From: Rhodobiaceae bacterium
Lineage (GTDB): Bacteria > Pseudomonadota > Alphaproteobacteria > Puniceispirillales > Puniceispirillaceae
Direction of reading: 5' to 3'
DNA length: 39,084 nucleotides
Assembly: GCA_018624035.1 (NCBI GenBank)
Contig: JAAZUU010000006.1
Coordinates: 1 to 39,084 of the forward strand
Within the stretch, counting starts at the first letter, position 1. The number at the start of each line of letters is the position of its first letter. The position numbers and the translations under genes were made by a program. Shown here in pieces: positions 8,089-17,201 of this stretch. Under the pieces are notes generated by a model that made no database searches, was not told the DNA's origin, and was given only the letters and a program-made list of their open reading frames with translations.

Positions 8089-9696
8089 ATGGATCCCGCA
8101 AACACGTCTTTCACGCATGTCATTGTTGGCGCGGGATCAGCCGGATGCCTTCTTGCGAACAGGTTGTCGGCACATCCGGACAATCATGTTCTGGTTCTTG
8201 AAGCCGGTGGCTGGGATCGGGATTTCTGGCTGAAATTGCCGGTGGGATATTTCAGATCAATCAACAACCCGTCGGTCTCACGTCATTTTGCAACCTTGCC
8301 CGGCGAAGGCACCGCCGGCCGGTCGATCGACTGGCCCCGTGGCAAGGTGGTCGGCGGGTCGAGCAGCATCAATGGGCTGATCTTCATTCGTGGCCAGAAG
8401 GACACGTTTGATGAATGGGCGGCACTGGGAAACGAGGGATGGTCCTTCAATGAGGTGCTCCCCTATTTTCGGCGCTTCGAATCATTTGCCGGTCCGCCAT
8501 CCCAATATCATGGCGGCCATGGCGAGCTTCAGGTCTCGCAGCTTCGCAATGATCATCCCTATTGCGAGGCCTGGCTGCGCTCGGCCAGCCAGTTCGGCCT
8601 GCCCCGCAATGATGACTTCAACGGTGTCACGACACATGGTGTTGGCGCCTATCACCTCTCGATCGGGCGCCGCTGGCGCAGCAGCGCCGCAAAGGCGTTC
8701 CTCAAGCCGGCCATGAAGCGGCCAAACCTGACGGTGATGACCAACGTGCTGGTGGAAAAAATCATCATCAATGACAGGCAGGCCAAAGGCGTGCGGCTTC
8801 GCCGCGATGGCAACGCCATCGACATCATGGCAAGCCGGGAAGTCATACTTTGCGCCGGCGCCATCCAGTCACCGCAAATCCTGCAGCTTTCCGGAATCGG
8901 TCCCGGCAAACTTCTGAAAGACCTCGATATCCCGGTCATCATCGACCGGCCTGGCGTTGGCGGCAATCTGCAGGATCATTACCAGATGCGCACAATAGTC
9001 AGGATGAAGACCCGGGATTCGCTCAATAATCAGGTCCGCAACCCAATTTCCCTGGCAAGGATGGGGCTGGACTGGGCCATTTGGGGGCGTGGGGCGCTGA
9101 CCGTCGGTGCCGGCCAGATTGGCGGCGGTGCCCGTACCGAACATGCGCCGACCCAGGCACCCGACATCCAGTTCAATGTGATGCCGCTTTCGGTCGACAA
9201 GCCCGGCGACCCGCTGCACCGCTATTCGGGATTCACCGCCGCGGTCTGGCAGTGTCACCCGGACTCCCGCGGGCGGGTGGATATCGTCTCGAACGATCCT
9301 GCCGCCGACCCACGGATTGATCCGAATTACCTGAGTGCCGAGCGTGACCGGAAAACCATCGTCGCCGGCGTCAAGATGCTGCGCGACATTTACCAGCAGG
9401 CCGAGTTCCGCCATCTGTGGGATGTCGAGATGGTGCCTGGACCGGATGTCAGGACCGACGATGAAATCCTCGATGCGGCGCGGCGCGGCGGCGGTACGGT
9501 CTATCACTGCAGCGGCACCTGTCGCATGGGCGTTGATGAGGATGCGGTTGTCACACCTGATCTGAAGGTGCGCGGCATCGACGGGTTGCGGGTTGTCGAC
9601 GCATCTGTCATGCCGGTCATCACATCGGCAAATACCAACGCCCCCACCTATATGATCGCCGAAAAGGCAGCCGACATCATGTTGTCTCAATCATAG
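8089..9696 (+). CDS. GMC-family FAD-dependent oxidoreductase (choline dehydrogenase-like), paralogue 1
   Basis: VGAGSAGCLLANRLS dinucleotide motif, GGSSSINGLIFIRG, GAIQSPQILQLSGIGP, and C-terminal YHCSGTCRMG...VVDASVMPVITSANTNAPTYMIAEKAAD. Start 8089 or 8071. Confidence 0.95.
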   Translation: MDPANTSFTHVIVGAGSAGCLLANRLSAHPDNHVLVLEAGGWDRDFWLKLPVGYFRSINNPSVSRHFATLPGEGTAGRSIDWPRGKVVGGSSSINGLIFIRGQKDTFDEWAALGNEGWSFNEVLPYFRRFESFAGPPSQYHGGHGELQVSQLRNDHPYCEAWLRSASQFGLPRNDDFNGVTTHGVGAYHLSIGRRWRSSAAKAFLKPAMKRPNLTVMTNVLVEKIIINDRQAKGVRLRRDGNAIDIMASREVILCAGAIQSPQILQLSGIGPGKLLKDLDIPVIIDRPGVGGNLQDHYQMRTIVRMKTRDSLNNQVRNPISLARMGLDWAIWGRGALTVGAGQIGGGARTEHAPTQAPDIQFNVMPLSVDKPGDPLHRYSGFTAAVWQCHPDSRGRVDIVSNDPAADPRIDPNYLSAERDRKTIVAGVKMLRDIYQQAEFRHLWDVEMVPGPDVRTDDEILDAARRGGGTVYHCSGTCRMGVDEDAVVTPDLKVRGIDGLRVVDASVMPVITSANTNAPTYMIAEKAADIMLSQS

Positions 9697-9750
9697 CATG
9701 CGCTGCCAATCAGGCGTATCAATCACCGTGGAAACACAGAGGAGTCCCGA

Positions 9751-11187
9751 ATGCCCTATCCAGATTTGAAAATGCTCATTGCCGGTGAGTGGACCGATGG
9801 AAGCTCGGTCAAGAGCGAGCCGGTCATCTGCCCGGCAGATGGCAGCACCATCGGGACCCTGCCACATGCCAGCCCGGCCGATCTCGACGCGGCGTTGCAG
9901 AGCAGCCTTGACGGATTCAATGTCTGGCGAAAGATGACCCCGCACAGCCGCCAGGCGGTTCTGGAAAAGGCCGCCGGTCATCTTGAGGACAGGTTCGAGG
10001 ATATCAGTGCCAATCTGACGCGCGAAATGGGCAAGCCAATCGGTGAATCCCGGATCGAGCTTCGCGTCGCCATCGACCTGTTGCGCTGGTATGCCGAGGA
10101 AGGCAAGCGGGTCTATGGCCGGATCATCCCGTCACGCTTTCCGAATATGCAGCATGAGGCCCGCAAGGAGCCGGTTGGACCGGTGGTCGCTTTTGTTGCC
10201 TGGAATTTCCCGGCAACCAACACCATGCGGAAAGTTGCCGGCGCGCTGGCTGCAGGCTGCTCGATCACCATCAAACCAAGCGAGGAAACCCCGGCAACGG
10301 CCATTGCCATCGGCCGCGCCCTGACGGATGCGGGCCTGCCGGCCGGTGTTCTGAACATCGTCTTCGGAGTGCCACCGGAAGTCTCGGAACATCTTCTCGC
10401 CTCGCCGATCCCGCGCAAGCTCAGCTTTACAGGAAGCGTTCCCGTCGGCATTCATCTTCAGCAGCTGGCGGCACGGAACATGATCCGCTGCACCATGGAG
10501 CTTGGTGGCCATTCACCGGTGATGGTGTTCGAGGATTGCGACATCGAGGCAGCCGCGAAACTCTGCGCAGCCGGTAAGTTCCGCAACGCCGGACAGGTCT
10601 GTATTTCACCCACGCGGTTCTTTGTTCAGGACAGCATCCATGACAGGTTCCTTGCCCTGTTCACCGAACAGGTCGAGGCGGTAAAGGTTGGTAACGGCCT
10701 TGATGAAGAGGTGAATATGGGACCGCTGGTGGCAGAGCGTCGTATCGACATCATGGATGGCTTCGTCTCGGATGCCGTCAGTAACGGTGCCGAACTTCTG
10801 GTTGGCGGATCACGCATCCAGAGCGAGGGGTCCTTCTTTGCCCCGACATTGCTTCAGGAGGTGCCGGACACCGCCAGAATCATGACCGAAGAGCCGTTCG
10901 GGCCTATCGCGCCCACGGCCCGGTTCTCCTCGCTTGAAGAGGTGATCGACCGGGCCAACAGCCTGCCCTTTGGACTGGCCGCCTACGCCTTTACCGGCAG
11001 CGCGAGAACCGCCGGTGTCCTGAAGCAGGAAATCGAGGCTGGCATGCTGGCCATCAACTCGCTGCATGTGCATTCGGTTGAAACACCCTTCGGGGGCCTG
11101 AAATCCAGCGGCTATGGACATGAGGGCGGTATCGAGGGGCTGGAGGTGTTCCTCGCCACCCGATATTCAAGCGAGATCTACAGCTGA
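9751..11187 (+). CDS. NAD(P)-dependent aldehyde dehydrogenase (succinate-semialdehyde dehydrogenase-like)
   Basis: Catalytic Glu in TMELGGHSPV and Cys in NAGQVCISPTR; GFAAYAFT-like and PFGGLKSSGYGHEGG C-terminal motifs. Confidence 0.95.
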   Translation: MPYPDLKMLIAGEWTDGSSVKSEPVICPADGSTIGTLPHASPADLDAALQSSLDGFNVWRKMTPHSRQAVLEKAAGHLEDRFEDISANLTREMGKPIGESRIELRVAIDLLRWYAEEGKRVYGRIIPSRFPNMQHEARKEPVGPVVAFVAWNFPATNTMRKVAGALAAGCSITIKPSEETPATAIAIGRALTDAGLPAGVLNIVFGVPPEVSEHLLASPIPRKLSFTGSVPVGIHLQQLAARNMIRCTMELGGHSPVMVFEDCDIEAAAKLCAAGKFRNAGQVCISPTRFFVQDSIHDRFLALFTEQVEAVKVGNGLDEEVNMGPLVAERRIDIMDGFVSDAVSNGAELLVGGSRIQSEGSFFAPTLLQEVPDTARIMTEEPFGPIAPTARFSSLEEVIDRANSLPFGLAAYAFTGSARTAGVLKQEIEAGMLAINSLHVHSVETPFGGLKSSGYGHEGGIEGLEVFLATRYSSEIYS

Positions 11188-11221
11188 TGTCAGCTGCCCG
11201 CAGGCGCGTTGACAGGCCCGC

Positions 11222-12781
11222 CTAGGTTGGCCGGCGCGGGGTTTGCGGCGGGGTTGTCGGCACGAATGGAAAACGCTTGCGGGCCTTTGTCGCGGTCGTG
11301 TTCGGGTCGATTGCACCGCGCACATAGGCCCGACTGGCGTCAAATGGCGGCGTGTAGTCCCAGGACGGAAACTCTCCGTTCTTCATCGCCTCCTGCACAA
11401 AAAGGCGGGTCTTCTGTGATGCCACGACCCGCTGGCCAAGCGCGGCCTCATCCCAGCGATTGGCGACGCGTTCCCGCATCGCCCTGATGATGTCGGCGGA
11501 GGCCGGCTCTTGCGCAAGATTCCGTTCTTCATCCGGATCAGCGGCGAGATCGAAGAGCATTTCCGGGTCCGTGCCACACCGCACATATTTCATGTTACGG
11601 TGGCGGCACATCAATGCCGGATGGTGCACGCCCTCGCCGCAATATTCAAAGAAGACACAATCATCGTCACCTCCCGCCGCTGGAAGATCGAACAGGCTTC
11701 TGCCATCAATGGGCGCAACATAGTCTGAGTAGCTTCCGCCATTCGCGATATCGGCAAAGGTTGGCAGCAGATCAACAAGGGTGGTCAGTGCGGTTTCGCA
11801 ATGGCCCTGTTTCAGATCTGGCCCCATCGCAATCATGGGGACACGCACCGACCCCTCATAGGGGTTGAATTTGTACCACATGCCGCGCTCGCCAATCATG
11901 TCACCATGATCGGAGATGACAAACACGCAGGTGTTTTCAAGCTGACCGACCTTTTCAAGTGTCTCGACCAGCCCGCCAACAAGCGAGTCAAAATAGCTTG
12001 TCATGGCAAAATAGGCATGTCGCGCCTTGCGGAGCTGGTCATCGGTGATGTTGAATTCATCCTGCCTTATGGTCATGAAGTATCGCTGCGACCATGGATC
12101 GCGTTCCTCATAGGGGATGAAATCCACCCGCGGCATGGCGATCGCCTCATGGTCGTAGAGTTCCCAGAATTCCCGGGTGGTCACAAAGGGATTGTGCGGA
12201 TGGGTGAATGAGGCATGAACAAGGAACGGCCTTTCATCGGCTGAACGGGCAATATCAAAAAGCTCCTGTCTTGCCATGTTGAAAACATGGTCGTCATAAT
12301 CGATCTGCAGGCTGCGCTCGCATATGCCGGCCTCGACAACGCTGTGAAGGCTCATGCGTGAGGGGGAATACTCCTCGTCATATTGTGACCAGTCGGCTGT
12401 CCACCCGTAATCCGACGGATAGATATCGGTTGTCAGGCGCCGTTCGAACCCGTGAAGCTGGTCAGGTCCCACGAAATGCATCTTTCCGACAAGGCTGGTC
12501 TGATATCCGAGCATGCGCAGATAATGCGCGTAGGTCGGCTCGGAAGACAGGAACTCGCCGGCATTGTCATAGACACCGATATTCGATGGCAGCCGTCCCG
12601 TCATCATGGAAGCGCGTGACGGGCCGCATACCGGGCTGTTGCAATAGCTGTTGCGAAAGGTGGTGCCGCGCTCGGCGATCCGGTCGATATGCGGCGTCAG
12701 CGCATAGGGCGTGCCATAGGCCTGCAAGCACAAGGCGGTGAGCTGGTCCGCCTGGATGACCAGAATATTCGGTTTTGACAC
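11222..12781 (-). CDS. Type I sulfatase, choline-sulfatase (BetC)-like
   Basis: FGly motif C-x-P-S-R in NSPVCGPSRASMMTGR; GKMHFVGPDQLHGFERRLTTDIYPSDYGWT is typical of choline-sulfatase-like proteins; SDHGDMIGERGMWYK. Confidence 0.93.
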   Translation of the reverse strand: MSKPNILVIQADQLTALCLQAYGTPYALTPHIDRIAERGTTFRNSYCNSPVCGPSRASMMTGRLPSNIGVYDNAGEFLSSEPTYAHYLRMLGYQTSLVGKMHFVGPDQLHGFERRLTTDIYPSDYGWTADWSQYDEEYSPSRMSLHSVVEAGICERSLQIDYDDHVFNMARQELFDIARSADERPFLVHASFTHPHNPFVTTREFWELYDHEAIAMPRVDFIPYEERDPWSQRYFMTIRQDEFNITDDQLRKARHAYFAMTSYFDSLVGGLVETLEKVGQLENTCVFVISDHGDMIGERGMWYKFNPYEGSVRVPMIAMGPDLKQGHCETALTTLVDLLPTFADIANGGSYSDYVAPIDGRSLFDLPAAGGDDDCVFFEYCGEGVHHPALMCRHRNMKYVRCGTDPEMLFDLAADPDEERNLAQEPASADIIRAMRERVANRWDEAALGQRVVASQKTRLFVQEAMKNGEFPSWDYTPPFDASRAYVRGAIDPNTTATKARKRFPFVPTTPPQTPRRPT

Positions 12782-12903
12782 AACCCGTTTCCCTTTTACC
12801 GTTTGGTGACGCCCTTGATGTAACAGACCCTTTTGATATTCCAGCGTCCCGTTGATATCTCAAAGCAAGAATACTGGCGGACCGTTATAATTTGCCTTGA
12901 CTT

Positions 12904-12926
12904 ATTATTTAATTAACTAAAATAAT
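12904..12926. promoter_or_regulatory. Candidate ROK-regulator operator (AT-rich inverted repeat resembling NagC/Mlc sites)
   Basis: ATTATTTAATTAACTAAAATAAT, 9 of 11 arm positions complementary, TTATTT-N9-AAATAA, between divergent sulfatase and ROK genes. Confidence 0.6.
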
Positions 12927-12957
12927 AAAATCAATATATAGCTTTTTTCGGACCCGA

Positions 12958-14208
12958 ATGGCGTCGCCGATGCGTTTTGACATGTCAACCAGTGATGGAG
13001 TGCGCAAGACCAATCGCGCAAGGGTCATGCGGTTGATCCATGACTCCCCCGGTGTTGACCGCACGGAACTCGCCCTGTCTGTCGGGGTCAGCAACGCCGC
13101 CATCACCAACATTGTCAATGAGCTGCTTCGTGTCGGCCTTGTGCGGGAAATCGACTCGCAACACAGTTCAGGCACCCGCGGCCGCAAACGTGTCGGTTTG
13201 CAGATCGACGGCACCGGCGGCTATGTGATGGGCGTGAACGTTCTTGCCACCAATGTCAGCATTGTTCTTGCTGATATCTGCGGTAGCGTGATTGATGAGA
13301 CTGACGTCAATCCAACGCAGCTTCGCAACCCCGACCACACGCTTTCAGAAATACAGAAAACCGCCGATGTCGTTCTGGAAAGGCATGCTGTGCCGGCGGA
13401 GCGGCTCTTCGGCGTCGGCTTCTCGTTTGCCGGATATCTTGACTCCGAAAGCCGCAGTCTCCAGCGAGCCCCCTATCTTGGCTGGCCGAGTTTTGATCTG
13501 AAGAAACGCCTGCGGGGCATCTTTGGAGACATTGTCACGATCGAGAATGTGACGCGGTGTATCGCGCTGGCAGAAAACAGATTTGGTGTTCTGTCCGGCA
13601 TCAATGACATGGTGCTGATCCGCTCTGCCCTTGGCCTTGGCGGCGCTGTCATCACGGCTGGCCAATTGCTTCGCGGCAGCCAGAATTTTGGCGGTGACAT
13701 GGGACATCTTCTGGCTGTGCCGGAGGGCACTGTCTGTTCATGTGGCAAGCGCGGTTGTCTGAACACGGTGGCATCCGGATGGGCCGTCATGCACAAGCTT
13801 GGCACCACCAGCAGATCCTATGAAACGGTGAACCAGTTCCGCACCCAGAATGCCCAGCTTGGCCTTCTTCTGGATGCCGACAACGCCGAGGCCGACGCGG
13901 TTGCACGGGCCATGAGAGACGCCGGCACCGCATTGGCAAGGCACATCATGACAACACTTCAGGCATTGAACCCCGAGGCTGTCTGCCTGACAGGCCCGCT
14001 TGGCCGCCATGATGCCTATTCGCAGGCATTTCGCAGCGCGCTGACCACAATGGGGCTGGATTCGAGAATCATCCTTGCCAGCGAGACCGAGATCATCACC
14101 CCGGCGATGGCCTCGGTGTATCTTGCGCTTTCCGACATGGTGTATTCGCCGCAATTCAATTTCAGCCGGATATCTGACGTCGACCGGGTCGAGGCGGCAT
14201 CCAGATGA
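12958..14208 (+). CDS. ROK-family transcriptional regulator
   Basis: N-terminal wHTH (RARVMRLIHDSPGVDRTELALSVGVSNAAITNIVNELLRVGLV) plus ROK domain with zinc motif CSCGKRGCLNTVASG. Confidence 0.93.
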   Translation: MASPMRFDMSTSDGVRKTNRARVMRLIHDSPGVDRTELALSVGVSNAAITNIVNELLRVGLVREIDSQHSSGTRGRKRVGLQIDGTGGYVMGVNVLATNVSIVLADICGSVIDETDVNPTQLRNPDHTLSEIQKTADVVLERHAVPAERLFGVGFSFAGYLDSESRSLQRAPYLGWPSFDLKKRLRGIFGDIVTIENVTRCIALAENRFGVLSGINDMVLIRSALGLGGAVITAGQLLRGSQNFGGDMGHLLAVPEGTVCSCGKRGCLNTVASGWAVMHKLGTTSRSYETVNQFRTQNAQLGLLLDADNAEADAVARAMRDAGTALARHIMTTLQALNPEAVCLTGPLGRHDAYSQAFRSALTTMGLDSRIILASETEIITPAMASVYLALSDMVYSPQFNFSRISDVDRVEAASR

Positions 14209-16097
14209 GCACGACCTCGAACCCGCAGCTGGACGGCTTGCCCGGAATGGCGTTCGCCCTTGTCAGCATCGCCCTGGTTTCATTTTCGCTGTATACGGCG
14301 ATGTTCGGTGTATTCCCGGACATGATCCAGCGCGGCGTCCATCTCTCGGCGGTGATCGCGCTTGTCTATATCCGTTTCTTCGGCTTTGCGACCTCCGGAG
14401 CGGGGCCGTTCGGGCTTGGCTGGAGCCGCGTCAAATTTCTTGTCCTTGGCGCGGTTGGTGTCGGCGTCGCCGGCTATCAGTTCTTTTTCTATGAGGATGT
14501 CACCTCGCGATATGGCTCGATCACCGGTTATGAAATGCCGATCGCCATCCTCGCCATCATATTGCTTCTTGATGCGACCCGCAGAACCATCGGTTGGTCG
14601 ATGGTCGGACTTGCCGTATTTTTCCTGATCTATGCGCATTTCGGCCGGCAGTTCCCCGGCCTTCTGGCCCACCGGGGATATGATGTGGTCCGTATTCTGG
14701 AACAGGTCTATCTCGGGGCGGACGGGATCTACGGTACACCGCTTGGCGTCAGCGCCACCTTTGTCATCATCATTGTCGTTCTGGGAGCGTTGCTGGAGAA
14801 AACCGGTGCCAGCGGGGTCTTGATGGATATCGCGGTTGCGATGACCAGAAGGTCACGCGGTGGCCCGGCAAAGGCGGCAGTAGTCGGCAGCAGTCTGATG
14901 GGAATGATTTCGGGAACGGCTGTGGCGAATGTTCTGACCACCGGCACGATCAGCATTCCACTCATGCGCCGGGCCGGCTATCGCCCCGCAGTGGCAGGTG
15001 CTGTCGAGGCGGTGGCCTCGACCGGCGGGCAGTTGATGCCGCCAATCATGGGGGCGGCGGCCTTCCTGATGGCGGATATCATGGAGGTGCCCTATCTCGA
15101 AATCACCAAGGCGGCGCTGCTGCCGGCCTTGCTTTTCTACATCGCGGTCTTCTGTTCCGTCCATCTCGAGGCCTTGAAATCAGGCCTGCAGCCGCTTGAT
15201 GATCTTGACGTTCCGAATGTTGGCCAGTCGCTTCGCCAGAGCGGCCATGTGCTGTTGGCGATTCCGGTATTCATCGGCGCGCTCGTCTCCGGCTATTCGG
15301 TGATGTATTCATCGCTTGCCGGCATATTATGTGTGCTGGGCCTGTCGTTGCTGCGGCGATCCAGTCGGATGAACCCGCGCCAACTCGCAGCGGCGGCGGT
15401 GTCGGCATCCGAGGCCATTCTGCCGGTGGCGCTGGCCACAGCGACGGCGGGCATCATCATCGGCGTGGTGACGCTGACCGGAATGGGGCTCAAATTCAGC
15501 TCCTTCATCATATCGATCTCCGGAAACAATCTGGTGGTGGCACTGGTGCTGACGATGGCCTCGTCGCTGATCCTCGGAATGGGATTGCCGACGGCCGCCG
15601 CCTATATCCTTGTCGCCACATTGACCGCCCCGGCGCTTGTCACCATGGGTGTCGATCTGATGGCGGCGCATATGTTCGTCTTCTATTCCGCCATGCTGTC
15701 ATCGATTACCCCGCCGGTTGCCCTGGCGGCCTTCGCTGCCGCGGCCATCTGTCGTGAGCCACCAATGCGTGTTGCCATGATTTCGGTGAAATACGGGTTT
15801 GTGGCCTTCCTGCTCCCCTACTTCTTCGTGCTGGAGCCACGCCTGCTGGCGGTGGGCAGTTTTGGTGAAATAGCCGGCGTGTTTGTCATGGCGACCATTG
15901 GCATCATTGCTCTTGCCTGCGTTCTCCAGGGTTACGCGCTGGGTCGCCTGTCCTGGGCGATGCGCCTCATTCTGGCAGTGGCATCGCTCAGCCTTCTGAT
16001 GCCTGAAATGACGTTTAAATTCCTGGGAATAGCTATCATTCTGGCCACCTTGATAGCTTGGAAAATTGGCCAAACCATGAAGTCTGGCGCTGCCTGA
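14205..16097 (+). CDS. TRAP transporter fused permease (DctQM / 4TM-12TM type)
   Basis: 630 aa, many TM segments; TRAP permease motifs MGMISGTAVANVLTTGTISIPLMRRAGY and GAVEAVASTGGQLMPPIMGAAAFLMADIMEVPY. ATGA overlap with the ROK gene. Confidence 0.94.
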   Translation: MSTTSNPQLDGLPGMAFALVSIALVSFSLYTAMFGVFPDMIQRGVHLSAVIALVYIRFFGFATSGAGPFGLGWSRVKFLVLGAVGVGVAGYQFFFYEDVTSRYGSITGYEMPIAILAIILLLDATRRTIGWSMVGLAVFFLIYAHFGRQFPGLLAHRGYDVVRILEQVYLGADGIYGTPLGVSATFVIIIVVLGALLEKTGASGVLMDIAVAMTRRSRGGPAKAAVVGSSLMGMISGTAVANVLTTGTISIPLMRRAGYRPAVAGAVEAVASTGGQLMPPIMGAAAFLMADIMEVPYLEITKAALLPALLFYIAVFCSVHLEALKSGLQPLDDLDVPNVGQSLRQSGHVLLAIPVFIGALVSGYSVMYSSLAGILCVLGLSLLRRSSRMNPRQLAAAAVSASEAILPVALATATAGIIIGVVTLTGMGLKFSSFIISISGNNLVVALVLTMASSLILGMGLPTAAAYILVATLTAPALVTMGVDLMAAHMFVFYSAMLSSITPPVALAAFAAAAICREPPMRVAMISVKYGFVAFLLPYFFVLEPRLLAVGSFGEIAGVFVMATIGIIALACVLQGYALGRLSWAMRLILAVASLSLLMPEMTFKFLGIAIILATLIAWKIGQTMKSGAA

Positions 16098-16145
16098 ATC
16101 CCGACCTCGGGGTGATAATCGCCAGCAGACAAAGAGGAGGAAACA

Positions 16146-17132
16146 ATGCGTTACTCAAGATTAGCAGCAGCTGTGGCTGTGACCGGCGGTATGTTCATGT
16201 CGGCGCAGCTGCAGGCAGATACATATCTGTCCATCGGCTCCAACCCGGTCGGCAACACCGCCTATCAATGGGCGGCCGGAATTTCCGAGGTTGTGAACAA
16301 GAATGTCGAGGGTGTGAATGCCGCCGCTGAAGGCACAAAGGGATATGTCGCGAATGTGCAATTGATGCTTGATGGCAAGGTCGAGGCCGGCTTTTCCAAT
16401 ACGAAGCTTGCCTATGAGGCGCACCATGCCGAAGGCGATTACGCCGGCCAGAAGCCTGGACAGATTGTCGGCTGGATGTCGATCAAGCCGATCATCATGC
16501 ATGTCATTGTCATGGAAGATTCCGATATCAAATCGGTGACCGACCTGAAGGGGAAGCGCGTCGGCATGGGTCAACCCGGCGGCACATCAATGCTTGATGC
16601 CGATTTTCTGATGCGCACGGCAGGCCTTGAACCCGGAAAGGACTTCAAGGATTTCCGTGTGAAGCTGCCGGCCATGGTCGACATGCTTGGCGATGGCCAG
16701 CTTGACGCGCTGATCTGGAACGGCTCGCCGCCAATGCCGCCGGTCATCAAGTTGAAGTCGCAGCACAAGGTCAGGATCCTGGACATTCCACGTGACCTGT
16801 CGGCCACCATCCGCAAGGCATCACCTGCCTATACAGAGGGCGACCTTCCGGCCAACACCTATGCCGACCAACCCAATGACGTGATGTCCTATCGTCTTGG
16901 AAATGTGCTGCTGATCAAGTCGGATGTGCCCGAGGACATTGTCTATCAGGCAACCAAGGCGGTGATGGAGAATCTCGACTTCATGGGAACCGTGCATCCG
17001 GCCTGGAAGAAGGTCGGCAAGGATGGAATCATCAACGGGTTCACCATCCCGCTGCATCCCGGCGCGTTGCGCTACTACCGCGAGGCCGGCGTCCCCGGCA
17101 TCGAGGCATTCGCCAAGAGTGTCGGTAACTGA
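16146..17132 (+). CDS. TAXI-family TRAP transporter solute-binding protein
   Basis: Signal peptide (MRYSRLAAAVAVTGGMFMSAQLQA), LSIGSNPVGNTAYQWAAGISEVVNK...; preceded by aaagaggagg RBS; follows the fused permease. Confidence 0.93.
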   Translation: MRYSRLAAAVAVTGGMFMSAQLQADTYLSIGSNPVGNTAYQWAAGISEVVNKNVEGVNAAAEGTKGYVANVQLMLDGKVEAGFSNTKLAYEAHHAEGDYAGQKPGQIVGWMSIKPIIMHVIVMEDSDIKSVTDLKGKRVGMGQPGGTSMLDADFLMRTAGLEPGKDFKDFRVKLPAMVDMLGDGQLDALIWNGSPPMPPVIKLKSQHKVRILDIPRDLSATIRKASPAYTEGDLPANTYADQPNDVMSYRLGNVLLIKSDVPEDIVYQATKAVMENLDFMGTVHPAWKKVGKDGIINGFTIPLHPGALRYYREAGVPGIEAFAKSVGN

Positions 17133-17140
17133 CAAACTGT

Positions 17141-17166
17141 GCCACACGCCCGCACGGGCGTGTGGC
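17141..17166 (+). terminator. Strong intercistronic hairpin, 11-bp perfect stem with GCAC loop and no T-tract
   Basis: GCCACACGCCC-gcac-GGGCGTGTGGC immediately after the TAXI gene stop. Confidence 0.75.
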
Positions 17167-17201
17167 TCTCATATGATTGCAACCTTCAGAAACGTCATCA
17201 G

